In this document: positions 46,140 to 58,618 of the stretch, piece after piece
Numbering within the stretch: the stretch's first letter is position 1
Layout: every line of letters starts with the position of its first letter
Assembly (NCBI GenBank): GCA_029817715.1
Contig: JARUPY010000473.1
Span: forward strand, 5,642,001 to 5,706,000
DNA: 64,000 nucleotides
Reading direction: 5' to 3'
DNA from: Melastoma dodecandrum
Taxonomy: Eukaryota; Streptophyta; Magnoliopsida; Myrtales; Melastomataceae
Translations under genes and position numbers: made by a program
The notes under the pieces: generated by a model
Databases searched by the model: none
The model's input: only the letters and a program-made list of their open reading frames with translations
What the model was told of the DNA's origin: nothing

Positions 46140-46969
46140 AAAATCACTCAACGGGATGCATTAGCATCCGCTTCGGTGACTGCATTTAATCTTCCAGTCT
46201 CCAATGGCCCACTCATTGATCCCCTGCTTGTTGACACAGTCGAGCCATACCTCATTCCTCCACGTGGCCTCGACGCGCTTGATCCTACCATACCACTCCC
46301 CTGAGGGTAATTCCTCCTCATGTGTCCAGGTCGCCCGCACTGGTTGCAGACTGTCTCATTTATCGGACATATAAACCCAAAATGATATTTGTTGCGGTGA
46401 TGGCAAAAGGGCGGTTCACTTGATCTCGATCCGAGTTCAAACTTTCAAGCCCCAGTTCAAACTTTCTTGCCTTACTGACCGCGTCCATAGGGGCATCCAT
46501 AGAGGAAAATTTTCCCTCATAACATCTACGTCATTTCCCCCTGTTTCAATTGGGCGAACTATTGCACCTTGTTCGCGATAGGTGAAGGGAAAATACTCCC
46601 GAGAAACACAGTTTTGAACACCTTCCACGCGTCCCCTTCATAAATCATGGAGGCACTATCCTTGCTGGCCTTCCACTATGCCTCTACGCTCCTTTGCAAT
46701 GAGTATTCCGCCATGAACATACGCTCCCCAGGAGAGCATCCAAATAGACTGAAGATCTTCTCAAGTCTGTCCATGAAATCTTCTACCTCTTCTGGCCCCT
46801 CATCGCCCTTGAATGTTCGCGGATTAAGCTTGTGGAAGTGTTCGATCAGCGCCACCCTTCGCTTGAGTGGGATTCCGTCTCCTCTTTCCGGAGACTCCCT
46901 CATCACCACGCGAGTGTTCTCATCGGCCATCTCACTGGTTTGCAATGAACACATTTTTAGCATAACCAA
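46140..46969 (-). pseudogene. gag of the Tekay-like element
   Basis: It opens MADENTRVVMRESPERGDG and continues through FHKLNPRTFKGDEGPEEVED and MDRLEKIFSLFGCSPGERMF. It ends in a zinc knuckle (VCNQCGRPGHMRRNYPQG, about 46340) in which the last cysteine is replaced. Frame breaks occur near 46640 and 46430. Confidence 0.8.
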
Positions 46970-47260
46970 ATATCACCCACCACACACTATGGCATCATGA
47001 TATGGCCACTCTCAAGCATATGATTCATGTTCAACACTCTCACGCTCAAGTGCACACCCATATATACCAAATCTTAACACTTGCACACTTACATTTCCTC
47101 ACAGTGAAAAACTTATACCAACACACGTCCACAACACATAATAAAAATATGTTTCATCTCGACCTACATCTTTCAACATACACACTCATGTTTCCCATCA
47201 TTCCATTCAATGCTCATATAACTCGGCTATCAAGTTCGTCGAGCTACACTCAATAACACG

Positions 47261-47875
47261 TTAGTATGAACTAAGTGTGGAACTACACTAATGACAACAA
47301 ACATGGCAGTTCAACTCGCCATTCTTCTTATCTCACAATCATAACTTTGTTTCACAATTCCGACATATATTGTGGGTCTTAGAACCTTCCCAAGAGTACC
47401 TTCCTCACCAATCGTTCTTATTCCGGATACGACACTTTTTGCCTCATTTTCAACCTCATTGAGAGTGTTCTACGCTCGATGGCATCGTCTCATCGATATC
47501 CACTTCTCACGGGGTTGCATTTCGCCCCTAGGTCATTTTCGGGTCCTCCCACCCGTCCTTGTTTAGTCGGATCCTCCCATCCGACTCGACCACCCGAATC
47601 TCACTCAATATGGATCCTCCCATCCGCTTTTTCAGCCATAAGCGAGTTTCCTACATGGATCCTCCCATTCGTTTTATCACGGGCACGGATCCTCTCTTTC
47701 GTCTCTTCCTCATTATTTTTTATCTATTAATTCACGTATATTCTTTCATCACACAATACAACTCAATGCGAGTGTATTCTCCCATCCATACCCGCTCAAT
47801 TCCCAATTCTCGTGACTGCCCATTGGTATACGCATGCATTCCTGCCTCACTTTGTTCCGATCTGCCTTAACTCTT
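47261..47875 (-). repeat. Truncated 5' LTR of the Tekay-like element
   Basis: It matches 38849-39459. The similarity ends abruptly near 47875, where AT-rich unrelated sequence starts, so about 1.26 kb of the LTR 5' part (as defined by the other LTR) is missing. Confidence 0.75.
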
Positions 47876-48935
47876 AATAACATAATATATAATATTTTTT
47901 TGTTCTCACTTATTTTACTATAAAATATGAGATTGCTTAAATTTTAATTATTATTTATATATGAATAGTTTTGTGTCTAACAATCCATGTCATGTCAACC
48001 AGTTACAAAACAGGTTGGATATGGATCCATTATGAGAACATGAAGTTCTTATGGATCGTATATGATCCTTCTCGTGACGTGTCCAAATCGTGTCTACACA
48101 TATGATTTGTTACCCATTTTACCACCCCTTGACTAGACCATAGAAATGAAGTTGGATTTGATAGTACTTTCTCGAAGCATTTTGTTGGAGGAAGTATGTT
48201 ATTTGATGTTGGTCGAGATGGAAACAATTCACATGTTCTCTATAACTTGGGCGGTTGTTGAAGGAAAAAACACAATAGCATGGATGTGATTTTTATTTAT
48301 ACTTTTCGAGGACTTTGTTGTCTCTTAACACGAGCATAATTTTGGAGCTAACTTGATCTATCGAAGCCCATTTTAGAGTCTGCCCTATCTAAATAGTCTA
48401 GTCCATCAATTCATAACTTGTGAATTAAGGAAGGATGCACTTGGCACTACGAGAGAAATCAACTTTGGACTTGGAAAGGGAGATCATGGGAGATTTTATG
48501 AAGTCTTAGATAAATAGGATAGAGTCTCGGTACAAAGATACTAGAAAAAATACATCATTCTTTGAAGTTCCTGAAATCTTGTGATCATGTCGATTATAAG
48601 TTCTTGATTGTTAACGAGACACTCTGTTTTCTTCATTTTCTTTTTTCGCCTTCATTCTCCTTGTTCTTGTGTGAGATTTTGGGAGAGATCAAGTCTCGAG
48701 TTGAAATCATCACCATACTTTCCATGAAATCATCGACGACCACATGCTTATTGCACCCATGAGTGCAACCAAGTAATTGAAGTGAAAATAATGTTAATAA
48801 TGGTTGTGATTTGGACTTCATTAGTCGCAAACAAAAGATATGGTCTTTTCACAATTTTAAGTTTATGGTTTATGCATATTTACATTTTATCTTGAATTGA
48901 ATTGCAGGGATAAATCCATCTCGTAGCATGTGTAC
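47876..48935. other. Spacer with no recognised gene
   Basis: AT-rich. Short frames on both strands match nothing I know. It may be part of the decayed MULE that follows. Confidence 0.45.
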
Positions 48936-49390
48936 GCCAATTAGAAAAGTACACATCGAGGGCATATGTTAAAAAAGTGCTTTTGGGCTGATGTGAGGAG
49001 CGCAAATGAAAAAACATATAAATAAGCTTTGCACAACATGAGATTCTTGTCCAACGATGTTGGAAAAGACTTTATAAAGCAAAGTTTCGAGCATTTCTAT
49101 AAGGTAAGATTTCATTAGCTACTTTATATGCATTCAATTGGTAGATTATGTCTGAATACTTAAGATGCCTGTTTTTGGTGCAGATTTCCATTGACACGAC
49201 TATTAAATGTGATGCAGTTGATAGAAAATGTATGAAACCTTCAATAATTTTACATATGCCTAAGAAGAGGAAGCCAATTGTAGAAATGTTTTTTGACATT
49301 AGGTCTTCTTTAATGAGGATGTACCAAAAGAATAAATTATTTGATGAAAAAGAAGAGATCAACTTTTCTATTGTAGGGAATGAGACTTAA
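48936..49390 (+). pseudogene. MULE transposase C-terminal remnant
   Basis: The translation has ISIDTTIKCDAVDRKCMKPS, PKKRKPIVEMFFDIRSSLMR and MYQKNK. This follows the MULE block that normally reads like CD.VDNNM.EAFN..IL.AR.KPI..ML..IR..LM.R. The frame is broken upstream and ends at 49390. It could belong to the same family as the piece at 28390-28885 but is not contiguous with it. Confidence 0.65.
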
Positions 49391-51680
49391 CTATGATTGA
49401 AACATAATATAGATACCTAAGTCAATAGATTTTTAAGAAAGAAACTTAATTTAAGGTATATAAGTTATCACGTTGAAAGACGAGACCACATGACTAAAAG
49501 TTAAAAGAAAACTAATTCAGTCGAGCGGAAAAATCTTAACTGATTACCAAGAAAAGGGTTGGAGATGAGGTATATCCACTCATCTACTGTTGATATTAAA
49601 AACGGTTGTAAAAGACAATCTACTGTTGTTATTAAACATGAGAAGGTTATTATGCCACTTACAGTTGCCACCGTAAAATTTACATATTTATAATTATGCA
49701 ACTCGATGCAAATGCTATCGAACTTGGTTATGTCCAAGTGCATTGACTTGCTGATATTTGCCACACCATAAAAAGGGAAGAGATAGAGAAAGAAGAAAAG
49801 GGAGCAATGAGAAAGACGCTTAAATATACCAATTACTCAACAATGCAATAAGGATGGAAGAGACCTACTTTAAATATGCACACGAAATGTACTTGGACAA
49901 GTACACGACAACCTTAAAGTACCTAAAATATGGAAGTTCAAGCATGCAAGAGCCCTTTGTTGTGGTTGTACATCCATCGCCAGACATGGATGTTGCTGAA
50001 AATTTTGGGAATTGTTGAATTGTTTTTAGGATAGTCGAATGATTATCAATGTTTTAGTTCTATTTGTTCATGGCCAAATAATTTTCATTGTCATCATTTA
50101 AACGTGTTGTTATTGTAATTGTGTTGCGGAAATAAAGGAAACTTCACATTCACTAAGGTAATATTGTATTTTACACAAATAACATGTCGAAACAACATAC
50201 GAAGATCTCAACATACTTGCAATCATTTAATAAATGAATATATTGTTGCATGACATGCCCTAAACCACATACTAAAAAAATAAAACAGTTGGTTAGTCAC
50301 GCAATAAACGGTGCCTTTCTCCCGTGAATATGATTTCTTCAAGAACTTACAATTCTACATCTAACGCATGATATTTTATTAGAATTTAATTAGATAATTA
50401 TATAATTTAATTTTATGATTTAGTAAATAATAAATTTTTTTACTTTGTCACGTCACCAGGCTCTTAGCTAAATATTGATCTAAATAGATGGGAAATGTGA
50501 CTCTGTACGGCTATTTAAATATTGTTAAATATGGTAAAAGATTTCAAAATTTTTGAATTATCACCCATAAGTAGTTGTTTGAACTAGTGATTGCAGTCCA
50601 CGAAAGAAATTGATACTTCAAAGAACGATTCAAGTTGTCTATATGAACGTTATTTGAAGTAGTAATTTTATTATGATTGATTAGATAACATAAAATCACT
50701 ACTCTAAGGGGCAAGTTCCTTATATTATATTAAAAGTAGTTACTCCAAATAGCGACTTTGAATAAAAAAATTTCTTGAAAGAAGTAGCTATTAGGTTTAA
50801 TGAGTATCTTTCAAGCGTTTTGTGAGAAAAAGGAAGTTGCTACTTCGACTAGTTACTTTCTTCTAGCTAGAAGAAGAGGGATAAACGAAAATGGAAGGAA
50901 AAACCATAAGGAAATAATGTCATTACTTCATGTAGCAAATTTCTAAAAGAAAGTGACAAATAGAAGTGGAAGGAAAAATCTTAAGGTTTTATTTTTTAAG
51001 TAAGGACTTAACAAGAGTGCAAGAAAAATTCCAAAGGGTTTGCTTTTTTAGAAAAAAAATGAAATCACTAACTTTCTTCTAGTTAAAAGAAAGTGACAAA
51101 TATAAGTAGAAAGAAAAAACCTAAGAGTTACTTTTATGTTAAAAAAATCGCAAGTTTTCAATTCTACATATTAAATTCACTACTTATAATTACGAAATCT
51201 AATTAAGTATAGTAAAATCACCACTAATTATTTATCTTAGTGAATTAGCGTTGGCTAATTCAAGTAACACTTAGAAAAGATAATTAAAAATATTTTGAAA
51301 CTTTTTGAATAAATTGTTTCAGACTAACCAAACTTAATAAAGGAACGAGATCATATGAACCATTCATGGCAAATAGTTTTGTAATCCCCTAGCCTCGCTT
51401 TCACCATAACCTCACAACACCAGCCTTATCGCCACGCCACAGAGATAGCCGAAAAGAATATCTTCATTCCACGTGTCGGTCATCCAACGGTTAGTTTTCT
51501 TCCCGCCATCGAAGTACGGGCTGAGCGTCACTTTCAATCCACACGGATTTCATGCCACTCTCCAGACTCCTTACTCATCTGTAAAATCTCCTGCTTTCGC
51601 TTTCCCCTACCTTTTTTGCCGATCCCTTCCTTCTTCCACAACTCCACCACGAACCCCAACTCACTCCCCGTACATTTTCC
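49391..51680. other. Intergenic region and promoter of SS1
   Basis: No gene is recognised. Around 50820-51150 a short degenerate repeat recurs, with GAAAGTGACAAATAGAAGTG and a near copy about 140 bp later. 51360-51680 is C/T-rich and probably holds the promoter and 5' UTR of the starch synthase gene. No confident TATA box was assigned. Confidence 0.5.
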
Positions 51681-54600
51681 ATGGAAACCCTAAGCTTGGC
51701 TCGCTCGGCGCCATTGCATCACGCCCACCGCTCCCTTCCTCGTTTGACTAGACGAATGCGTCTTGGTTCGTTCTGCATCAGTGGGACCGGTGGCCGTTGC
51801 GTTGCTGTTCGATCATCGAGAGGTAAAGAAGCCGAGGAGTTCCCCGGCGAGCCGCGGAGGAATGATGCGGAGTTAGCAGCGGAGGAGGAAAAGTCGCGGC
51901 GAGGTGGCGGCGGTCTAGTGATCGGCGAGGAGCGGGATGAGACTGGCTCGCTCGTCGGACTTAGTTTCGTACCTCCCTCTTCTTACGGTATGATCTCCCC
52001 GGGGACTTGGCTTTAGTTGATTTTTAAACGATTGCTTTAGATTTTCAGTGGTGCAGTTTATTCACAGTTTTCAGATTCAGTGAAATTGAGCTTCGTGATT
52101 CCGATGCCTATTTACTTGTCGTTACTAATTTCGTTCTGCCTTGCCTGTTGTTGTTAGGATCTTTAGCCGGATAATGTTTCCTGATTGATGTGTACTCTAT
52201 TGAAAAGAGCTATATCGGATTGTGGTTTTCAAATATGCAGATAGTGATGAAATCATTAGCTCTGAAGTAAAACTGAGCGGACGAATGCAAGAGGTGATTG
52301 ATGCTGGAGGCACAGAGGAGAAAAAGATCAAGGTTGTGTATAATATTGTGTTTGTCACTGCCGAAGCAGCTCCATATTCTAAGACGGGAGGTTTGGGAGA
52401 TGTTTGTGGTTCGTTGCCGATAGTTTTAGCCGCTCGAGGACACCGTGTCATGGTTTTCTCTCCAAGATACCTGAGCGGTACAGCTGCGGATAAAAATTTT
52501 GCTGATGCTGTTGATTTGGAATGTAACGCCAAGGTTAATTGCTTTGGAGGGGCTCACGAAGTTGCTTTCTTCCATGAGTACAGGAAAGGTGTAGACTGGG
52601 TGAGAGAACATTCTACTTACTGAATGTGTACTTGCCTAATCCACAATTTCAATCTGGTAGATCACTAGCTACTTTGATCGGCATGATAATTGACCAAATC
52701 TTGAGTGGAAATTGTTGTAAAATTCTTTCAGGTTTTTGTTGATCATCCATCTTTTCATCGCCCTGGGAACCCTTATGGAGACAGCTATGGGGCTTATGGT
52801 GACAATCAGGTGTTGGCATAATACCCATCTTCTTGTTTCTGGTTGACCGACTTTTATGTTAATACAATTGCATCGTAATCGATAGTGACATGTTCTTTTT
52901 TCAACAGTTTCGGTTCACTTTGCTTTGCTATGCAGCATGTGAAGCCCCTTTAGTTCTTCCCTTGGGAGGATTCACATATGGGGAGAACTGTTTATTTCTA
53001 GTCAATGACTGGCATGCCAGCCTTGTGCCAGTGTAAGCGATTTCCCAACCCTGCAGGCCCCAGTGATTTATTTATGAATTGTGTGCTCAACTTCAAGGCA
53101 TACATTTGATCAAGTTTGTCCTATTTCATTGATAATTGGATTTTTTTTTAGTTCAGACTGTTGGCAGCCAAATATAGGCCGTATGGAGTGTATAAGGATG
53201 CTCGCAGTGTTCTTGTCATCCACAATCTCGCACATCAGGTAATTTTCTATAATAGCTTATTCCTACCACAGTTTTAATGTTATAAGATCATACTATAATT
53301 CTCAATGCATCATTTGAACTTTGAAGGGACCTTCTTGACATTTTGCCTGAATAATCTAGTTGACCTTGCTCTATGATTGTGGCCAGTGCATTCTATATTT
53401 TTCTATGTTCTTGATTTGGTTCGATTTAATTTGTCAAAAACTGCTCTTATTGAAAGTAGGCGTCATATACAATGTACCATTTTGCATGTGCAAGGGCGTG
53501 GAAGCTGCCATCACCTATCAGAATCTTGGACTTCCTACTCAGTGGTATGGAGCTCTTGAATGGGTATTTCCAAATTGGGCAAGAACACATGCACTTGACA
53601 CTGGTGAAGCTGTAAATTTCTTGAAGGGTGCAATCGTGACAGCTGATCGTATACTTACAGTTAGCCAGGTTAAAGGCATCAATAGTGAATAATTGCAAGT
53701 ATTTGCTTTAGTCTTCCATATTGATCATGCTTATCTGTCTTTGATTGCATAAAGGTTTCAATGCTATTTGCTTTACTAAAATTTGTATATAATTTTGTTT
53801 TGATAAATTTGTATATAAATTACTCATAAGGGAAACTGCCTCTTGGGTCATTGTTCACTAAAGAGCGTCACGCATGTCCAATGCAGGGTTACTCATGGGA
53901 GATTACGACCATTGAAGGAGGATATGGCCTGCATGAGTTGCTGACCAGTCGAAAATATGTTCTGAACGGTACTTCCTTAGCTTTCCACCCCTTGATTATG
54001 TGCTTGGGATCATGTCTGTAATATGTGCCATCAAGCAGATTATAACTGGTTCTTTTCAGTGACCCAATGTATTTCAAAGAGTTTAACTTAAACTTAAGAT
54101 AAAAAGAATTGTTGGAGTTAGAGCAACTTGTAGTTCATTTTCAACAATTCTGTTGGTTTTTCAGCGCATTAAAAAAATATTTTTTCTTGGTTTGGCATCT
54201 CACAACCACTGTAAATTCTTTCAATTTCCTTTTTCACTAAAGGTATTACTAATGGTATCGACACTGTTGAGTGGGACCCTACCAAGGATGAATACATCGC
54301 CTCTCCTTATTCTGTCACGGATCTCTCTGGAAAGGTTTGCGATTCTCATGGCGATATCTCTCTTTCCTTGGATAGGATTCACATTAACTGAGTAAGTATG
54401 GGCTGCAGGCACGATGCAAGATTGCTTTGCAAAAGGAACTTGGTCTACCTGTTTTGCCAGATTGCCCGTTGGTATATACTAGTGTCTCCTTTTGTATAAT
54501 CACCAGCTGTATATGCATGCTCCCTGCTGTTGCTGACTTAAGTTTTGTTTCCCTAGATAGGTTTTATTGGTAGACTGAGCTATCAAAAAGGAATAGACCT

Positions 54601-55944
54601 AATATGTTCTGCAATGGCAGAGCTTATGGCGGATGATGTCCAATTCGTAAGTGAGTTTTTTTTTCTTTCCAAACATTTGCTTTTGCCATTAGTAAAGTAA
54701 AATAAAAATTCTGGTCTATTTGATCGAAATGTCGTGATTTGTGGTTATGTAAGATTTTACTGCATCAATGGCTTGTGGAACTCTGGCTGCATTACCTAAC
54801 TTTGAAAATCACAATGTGCGATTTTTAGGTTATGCTTGGGTCTGGGGATCAGCGTTACGAAGACTGGATGAAGGCAGCAGAGTCAACTTATAAAGAAAAG
54901 TTTCGTGGCTGGGTGGGGTTTAACGTCCCAATTTCTCATAGGATAACTGCCGGGTGACTATACTTGCTAACTTTCCTTCAGACTATCAGAATTACTCTTC
55001 TTGGGAGTGATAACATGTTTTCTCATTGAACGAACAGCTGTGACATTTTGTTGATGCCATCGAGATTTGAGCCTTGTGGGTTAAACCAGCTCTATGCCAT
55101 GAGATATGGAACTGTTCCAGTAGTTCATGCCACAGGCGGACTCAGAGTACTTGCCGACTGATCGAAATTTCAAGTCATTCTTCCCATGTCTATGCTTATG
55201 CTTTTCTTTTTCAGGACACTGTGGAGAACTTCAAACCATTTGCACAACAGGGCCACGGAGAGGGAACAGGGTATGTCATTAGGATATCTAATCTGTCATA
55301 ACGATGAAAGAATTATTCAATTTGTCTGTTGTCAAGGAAGATAAATGCTGCAACGTCTATGTAATGATACTTTAGATTTGAGGAAATTTCGATAAAATGA
55401 ACAGATTAGTTCATCTTATCAAATAGTTGTCAGGAGTTTTGCAACCTGACTAACCCATGTTTGTTATTCACTCTTTGGATTGTGTCCAGGTGGGCTTTTT
55501 CTCCACTAACGAAAGAGAGCATGTTAGAGGTAAGATTTTCTCTTACTGCCTCAAATTTCCAGTTCCAATTTGACATTTAGGATGAAGAATGTGGAGACCG
55601 TTGGCTTTTTGTCCTGACAAAGCAACTAGACATAGATGAATAGATGAAGTTATATGCTTTGAGGGAGAGAGGATTTGCTCGTTTTTTCTGGCTCCTTGGT
55701 GCCATGAATTTGGCGAGCTGTGCACATTATTCTAGAAAATTTGTTTGTCAATCATAAAAACATGACAATGCTGTGATTTCTTTAGGCATTGGGGACGGCC
55801 ATTCGGACGTACCGAGAAGACAAAGATTCATGGGAGGGATTGGTGAAGAGGGGAATGGCCAAGGATTACTCCTGGGAGAAGGCGGCTGTGCAGTACGAGC
55901 AAGTATTCGAGTGGGCCTTCTCCGATCCACCTTTTGTGAAGTGA
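51681..55944 (+). CDS. SS1: Soluble starch synthase 1, chloroplastic
   Basis: Fifteen exons: 51681..51987, 52241..52599, 52732..52809, 52908..53032, 53157..53238, 53495..53668, 53887..53968, 54243..54334, 54409..54471, 54557..54646, 54829..54953, 55038..55146, 55215..55270, 55490..55529 and 55786..55944. They sum to 1941 nt, or 646 residues, close to the known SS1 length. The enzyme adds glucose from ADP-glucose to short alpha-1,4-glucan chains of amylopectin in plastids. A Ser/Arg-rich transit peptide ([15 protein letters not shown]...) comes first, then the GT5 domain from about residue 135 with the ADP-glucose motif [13 protein letters not shown] (150-162), [46 protein letters not shown] and TGGL (558-561). 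All introns are GT-AG. The gene looks intact. Confidence 0.96.
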
Positions 55945-56252
55945 GGTGAAGAACTCAGTTGTGAGTAGCCGGATTCCCAAGAAGGGTGCCGGCCAGGCAA
56001 AACTTTTCTCATCATATCACAAACTATATCATAAAGAATGCATAACTGTGCACCATTTTTACCACGAAATATGCCAATACGGTGGTTGTTGGCTCATTCA
56101 TTCGTCAGTTGTAACAGTCTTGTATTATCCGTCGGAAATGTTGAATCAATCCTATCTTGAGCTTTCTTTTCCCCCTCGCCCTTTGCCTGGGGCGTCTGTG
56201 GGTTTGATCCTGATCGAACGATCAATCTGACGTGTTCGCGGAAGCTCCGGCG

Positions 56253-57062
56253 ATGATTCCAAGCCTCGATGTCGTGTTATACGCCTGTGTCGCAAAGTCG
56301 GCTGCAGTCCTCGGGGAATTCGCCCGGAATTCCGACCTCGTGGCCCTGGGCAAGCGATGCATCGACTGTGCCCCGGAATTCCACTCTGTATTCTCCCACA
56401 CTTGCAGGGACACGACCTACACCTTCCTCATCGACCGCCCTTTCGTCTTCTTCGGCATCTTCGACGGCTCCGTGGGGAAAACCGAGCGCGTCGGGTTCTT
56501 GTGCAGGATAAAGGCGTCGTTTTTTGGGTTGGTCGAACGCGGGCTTGCCGTGGATTCGGAGAATCTGAATCGGTACGCCTTGCAGGAAGAGTTTGAGGGA
56601 ATAATTCAAGGGATTGTTCCTCCGGTGGGGACTTTGGCGTCGGAATCGCAGTGTCCTGTTAGGGTCGGGGATAGGGATAACGGGTCGGATTCGGATAAGG
56701 GAATGGGAGTGTTCATGGCGCCCTTGCTGGGGGGAAGTCCCTCGAAAGGGCTAAAGAAGAAGACGAGGGGCAATGAGGAGCAATGGTCTGCGAACTGTGG
56801 CAGTAATCATCATAAAGATGGGAGCTTTGAGAACTGGGCGGAGGTTTGTGACGAGGCGAGCTGTCGGATTACGTTAAGTAATGGTGGGAGTAGGGATTCC
56901 GCGGGTGGCAATGTACTGAAAAGTGTTGGTGATCGGCTGAGGGCGAAGAAGGCTTGGAGGAGGCAACTTTGTGTGGTGCTGATGCTTGATCTGTTCTTCT
57001 GTTTGGTTTTGTTTGCTGTCTGGCTGTGGATTTGCAGAGGGCTTCAGTGCATAAAGGACTGA
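56253..57062 (+). CDS. Phytolongin (longin-domain VAMP-like protein, PHYL1 group)
   Basis: A single exon of 269 residues. The N-terminal longin domain (about 1-130) has VVLYACVAKSAAVLGEF, CAPEFHSVFSHTC and TYTFLIDRPFVFFGIFD. A variable linker replaces the R-SNARE coiled coil. A C-terminal membrane anchor lies at about 239-262 (VVLMLDLFFCLVLFAVWLWI), followed by a short tail CRGLQCIKD. This layout defines phytolongins, plant-specific longins without a SNARE motif, thought to act in secretory-pathway trafficking. The start at 56253 is the first ATG in frame; an upstream in-frame GTG at 56232 was ignored. It lies 308 bp after the SS1 stop, on the same strand. Confidence 0.88.
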   Translation: MIPSLDVVLYACVAKSAAVLGEFARNSDLVALGKRCIDCAPEFHSVFSHTCRDTTYTFLIDRPFVFFGIFDGSVGKTERVGFLCRIKASFFGLVERGLAVDSENLNRYALQEEFEGIIQGIVPPVGTLASESQCPVRVGDRDNGSDSDKGMGVFMAPLLGGSPSKGLKKKTRGNEEQWSANCGSNHHKDGSFENWAEVCDEASCRITLSNGGSRDSAGGNVLKSVGDRLRAKKAWRRQLCVVLMLDLFFCLVLFAVWLWICRGLQCIKD

Positions 57063-58618
57063 TTTAGATTTGATCTGATATGGAAATTACCAGAATGCAG
57101 AGGTTTGCTAGGCCCTTTGTGCTTGTGCCAATGCTGTGGTCTATATTGTTCCAGGGAAGAGACTGATCTAAGATCGTGCTCGTCCTTTTTCTGGACAAAG
57201 AGCCTCAAGTGTACCTCAGAACTGTGATGCAGTGCACTATTGTCTCCAAGGTCATCGTTATGTTTATATTACTACACTCTATACATGATATACGATCTGG
57301 AATTTCATTGATAAGTTGGTAGAGTTTTTCATGCAATCGCCAAACCCCAGTAACATTCCGTCATTCTGAGTTTGTGTATTCTCTATAACCTGCATATTAG
57401 TTAAATGTCCCCAGCACATTTAGGATGGTAGGAAGTTATAGAATCTGCATTGTCACTCATGCTTTACAACACTTAAAATAGTAGCCAAACCAGACTATGG
57501 GAATTGTCTCCCGATTTCCTTTTTCTATTGCTTTATTCTTAAGCTTGTCATGCCTTGTTTTCATCACATCCACCAGTGCCCTCCAGAAGCTTCCTATCGA
57601 TGGAATCAAAGCAAAGCTTCTTGATCCAGGGAAGTCATGCTTGCTGTCTCAAGATAGTCACTCAATTTGACTATGATGAAATGTGTGAAAGCAGAGCAGG
57701 GAAGTCATGCAATACTTCAGCCCTGCACGTTTTGCATTGCTTTGCAATGTCTTTACCTGATTATCTGTTCAATGGTCAAATGAAAACCACGGAGGTCAGG
57801 AAAAGGAACTCGCGGCATTGTTGGCAATCCAGGGTGGTTGTCATCCCTTTCTTCCCAGAAAAGCTTATTACTCTTTATCTAGTCTATTGATGCTCATCAG
57901 GCCAACTTTAGCTTCTATGGAAGGGAGTCTTAGGCTGATCCCCATGAAAACGAAAGTAGAGTAGTTTGGTTTCGTTGCATTTTAGACAGGTTTTCATGAA
58001 CTTTGTCATTCTGAATGGCGAGCCATGAGAACTTGGTACCAGTCAGTTTCGCCAAAACTGCCCCCTCGAATTTTCAAACTGCCCCACCGACCCAAACCCC
58101 ATCCCTAGTCTGAACAGTCAGTCTTCTTCCCTTCTGGTTCCATCATTTTCTTTATCTCGACTTAATTGACTAACTTGTAGTATGGACTAACGTCGATACG
58201 GTGTTGCCCTTTCCTGCTCATCGCCTCGACCATTAACAGATCCGAATTCGCATGCCTTGACTTTGCTAGTAATGCCAAACTGCAAAGTGCGAACACAATG
58301 GAACTTGACCCACCACCATATTTGACATTTCCGGAGCCACCATCACAGAAATCAACATGATCATGACATGATACATCCAACTGCCATGAAGAATCCAAAC
58401 ACACCTTTCCTCGTGAAGAAGCAGCGCCAATGACTTCCTAAGGACGTACAAGAAGAAGAGGAGAGGAGCGTTATCACATTAATTTCTTGAATTTTCACAG
58501 TCACGCCCTTTGCCTTCAATCTTAAAAATTCAGCATTGCCACTATTTATTGTCCACTTCTTACAGCATCCCTCCTCTGTTTCTTCTTTTAAGATTTGGAC
58601 AAGGGGAGATTGACAGAC
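57063..58618. other. 3' UTR of the phytolongin gene and promoter of the DUF688 gene
   Basis: No convincing gene. A 111-codon frame at 57555-57890 matches nothing known. 58100-58618 probably contains the promoter and 5' UTR of the next gene. Confidence 0.5.

Larger units (their letters stand above)
38849..47875 (-). mobile_element. Ty3/gypsy chromovirus (Tekay-like), decayed, with nested insertions
   Basis: Read on the minus strand from right to left, the parts are a partial 5' LTR (47261-47875), gag (about 46970-46140), protease-RT (46116-45255), RT-RNase H (43148-42476), integrase and C-terminal chromodomain-like region (about 42050-40740), a polypurine tract (40719-40732) and a long 3' LTR (40718-38849). 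Domain order PR-RT-RH-IN and the C-terminal block (RTMPLEQVFWRG, WEREADIRDKYP) fit Tekay-type chromoviruses. Stops and frameshifts occur in all genes. Two insertions split it, at 42279-42467 and about 43150-45250. No clear primer-binding site was found beside the 5' LTR. Confidence 0.85.

Noticed and set aside
47002..47256. 84-codon + strand frame
   Set aside because: It lies in the untranslated leader of the Tekay-like element, antisense to it, with no family match.
56232..56252. GTG start upstream of the phytolongin ATG
   Set aside because: A non-ATG start is unlikely, and longin proteins begin a few residues before the first beta strand, as with the ATG at 56253.
57555..57890. 111-codon + strand frame
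   Set aside because: No recognisable domain, no clear codon bias, and it lies in the spacer after the phytolongin gene.
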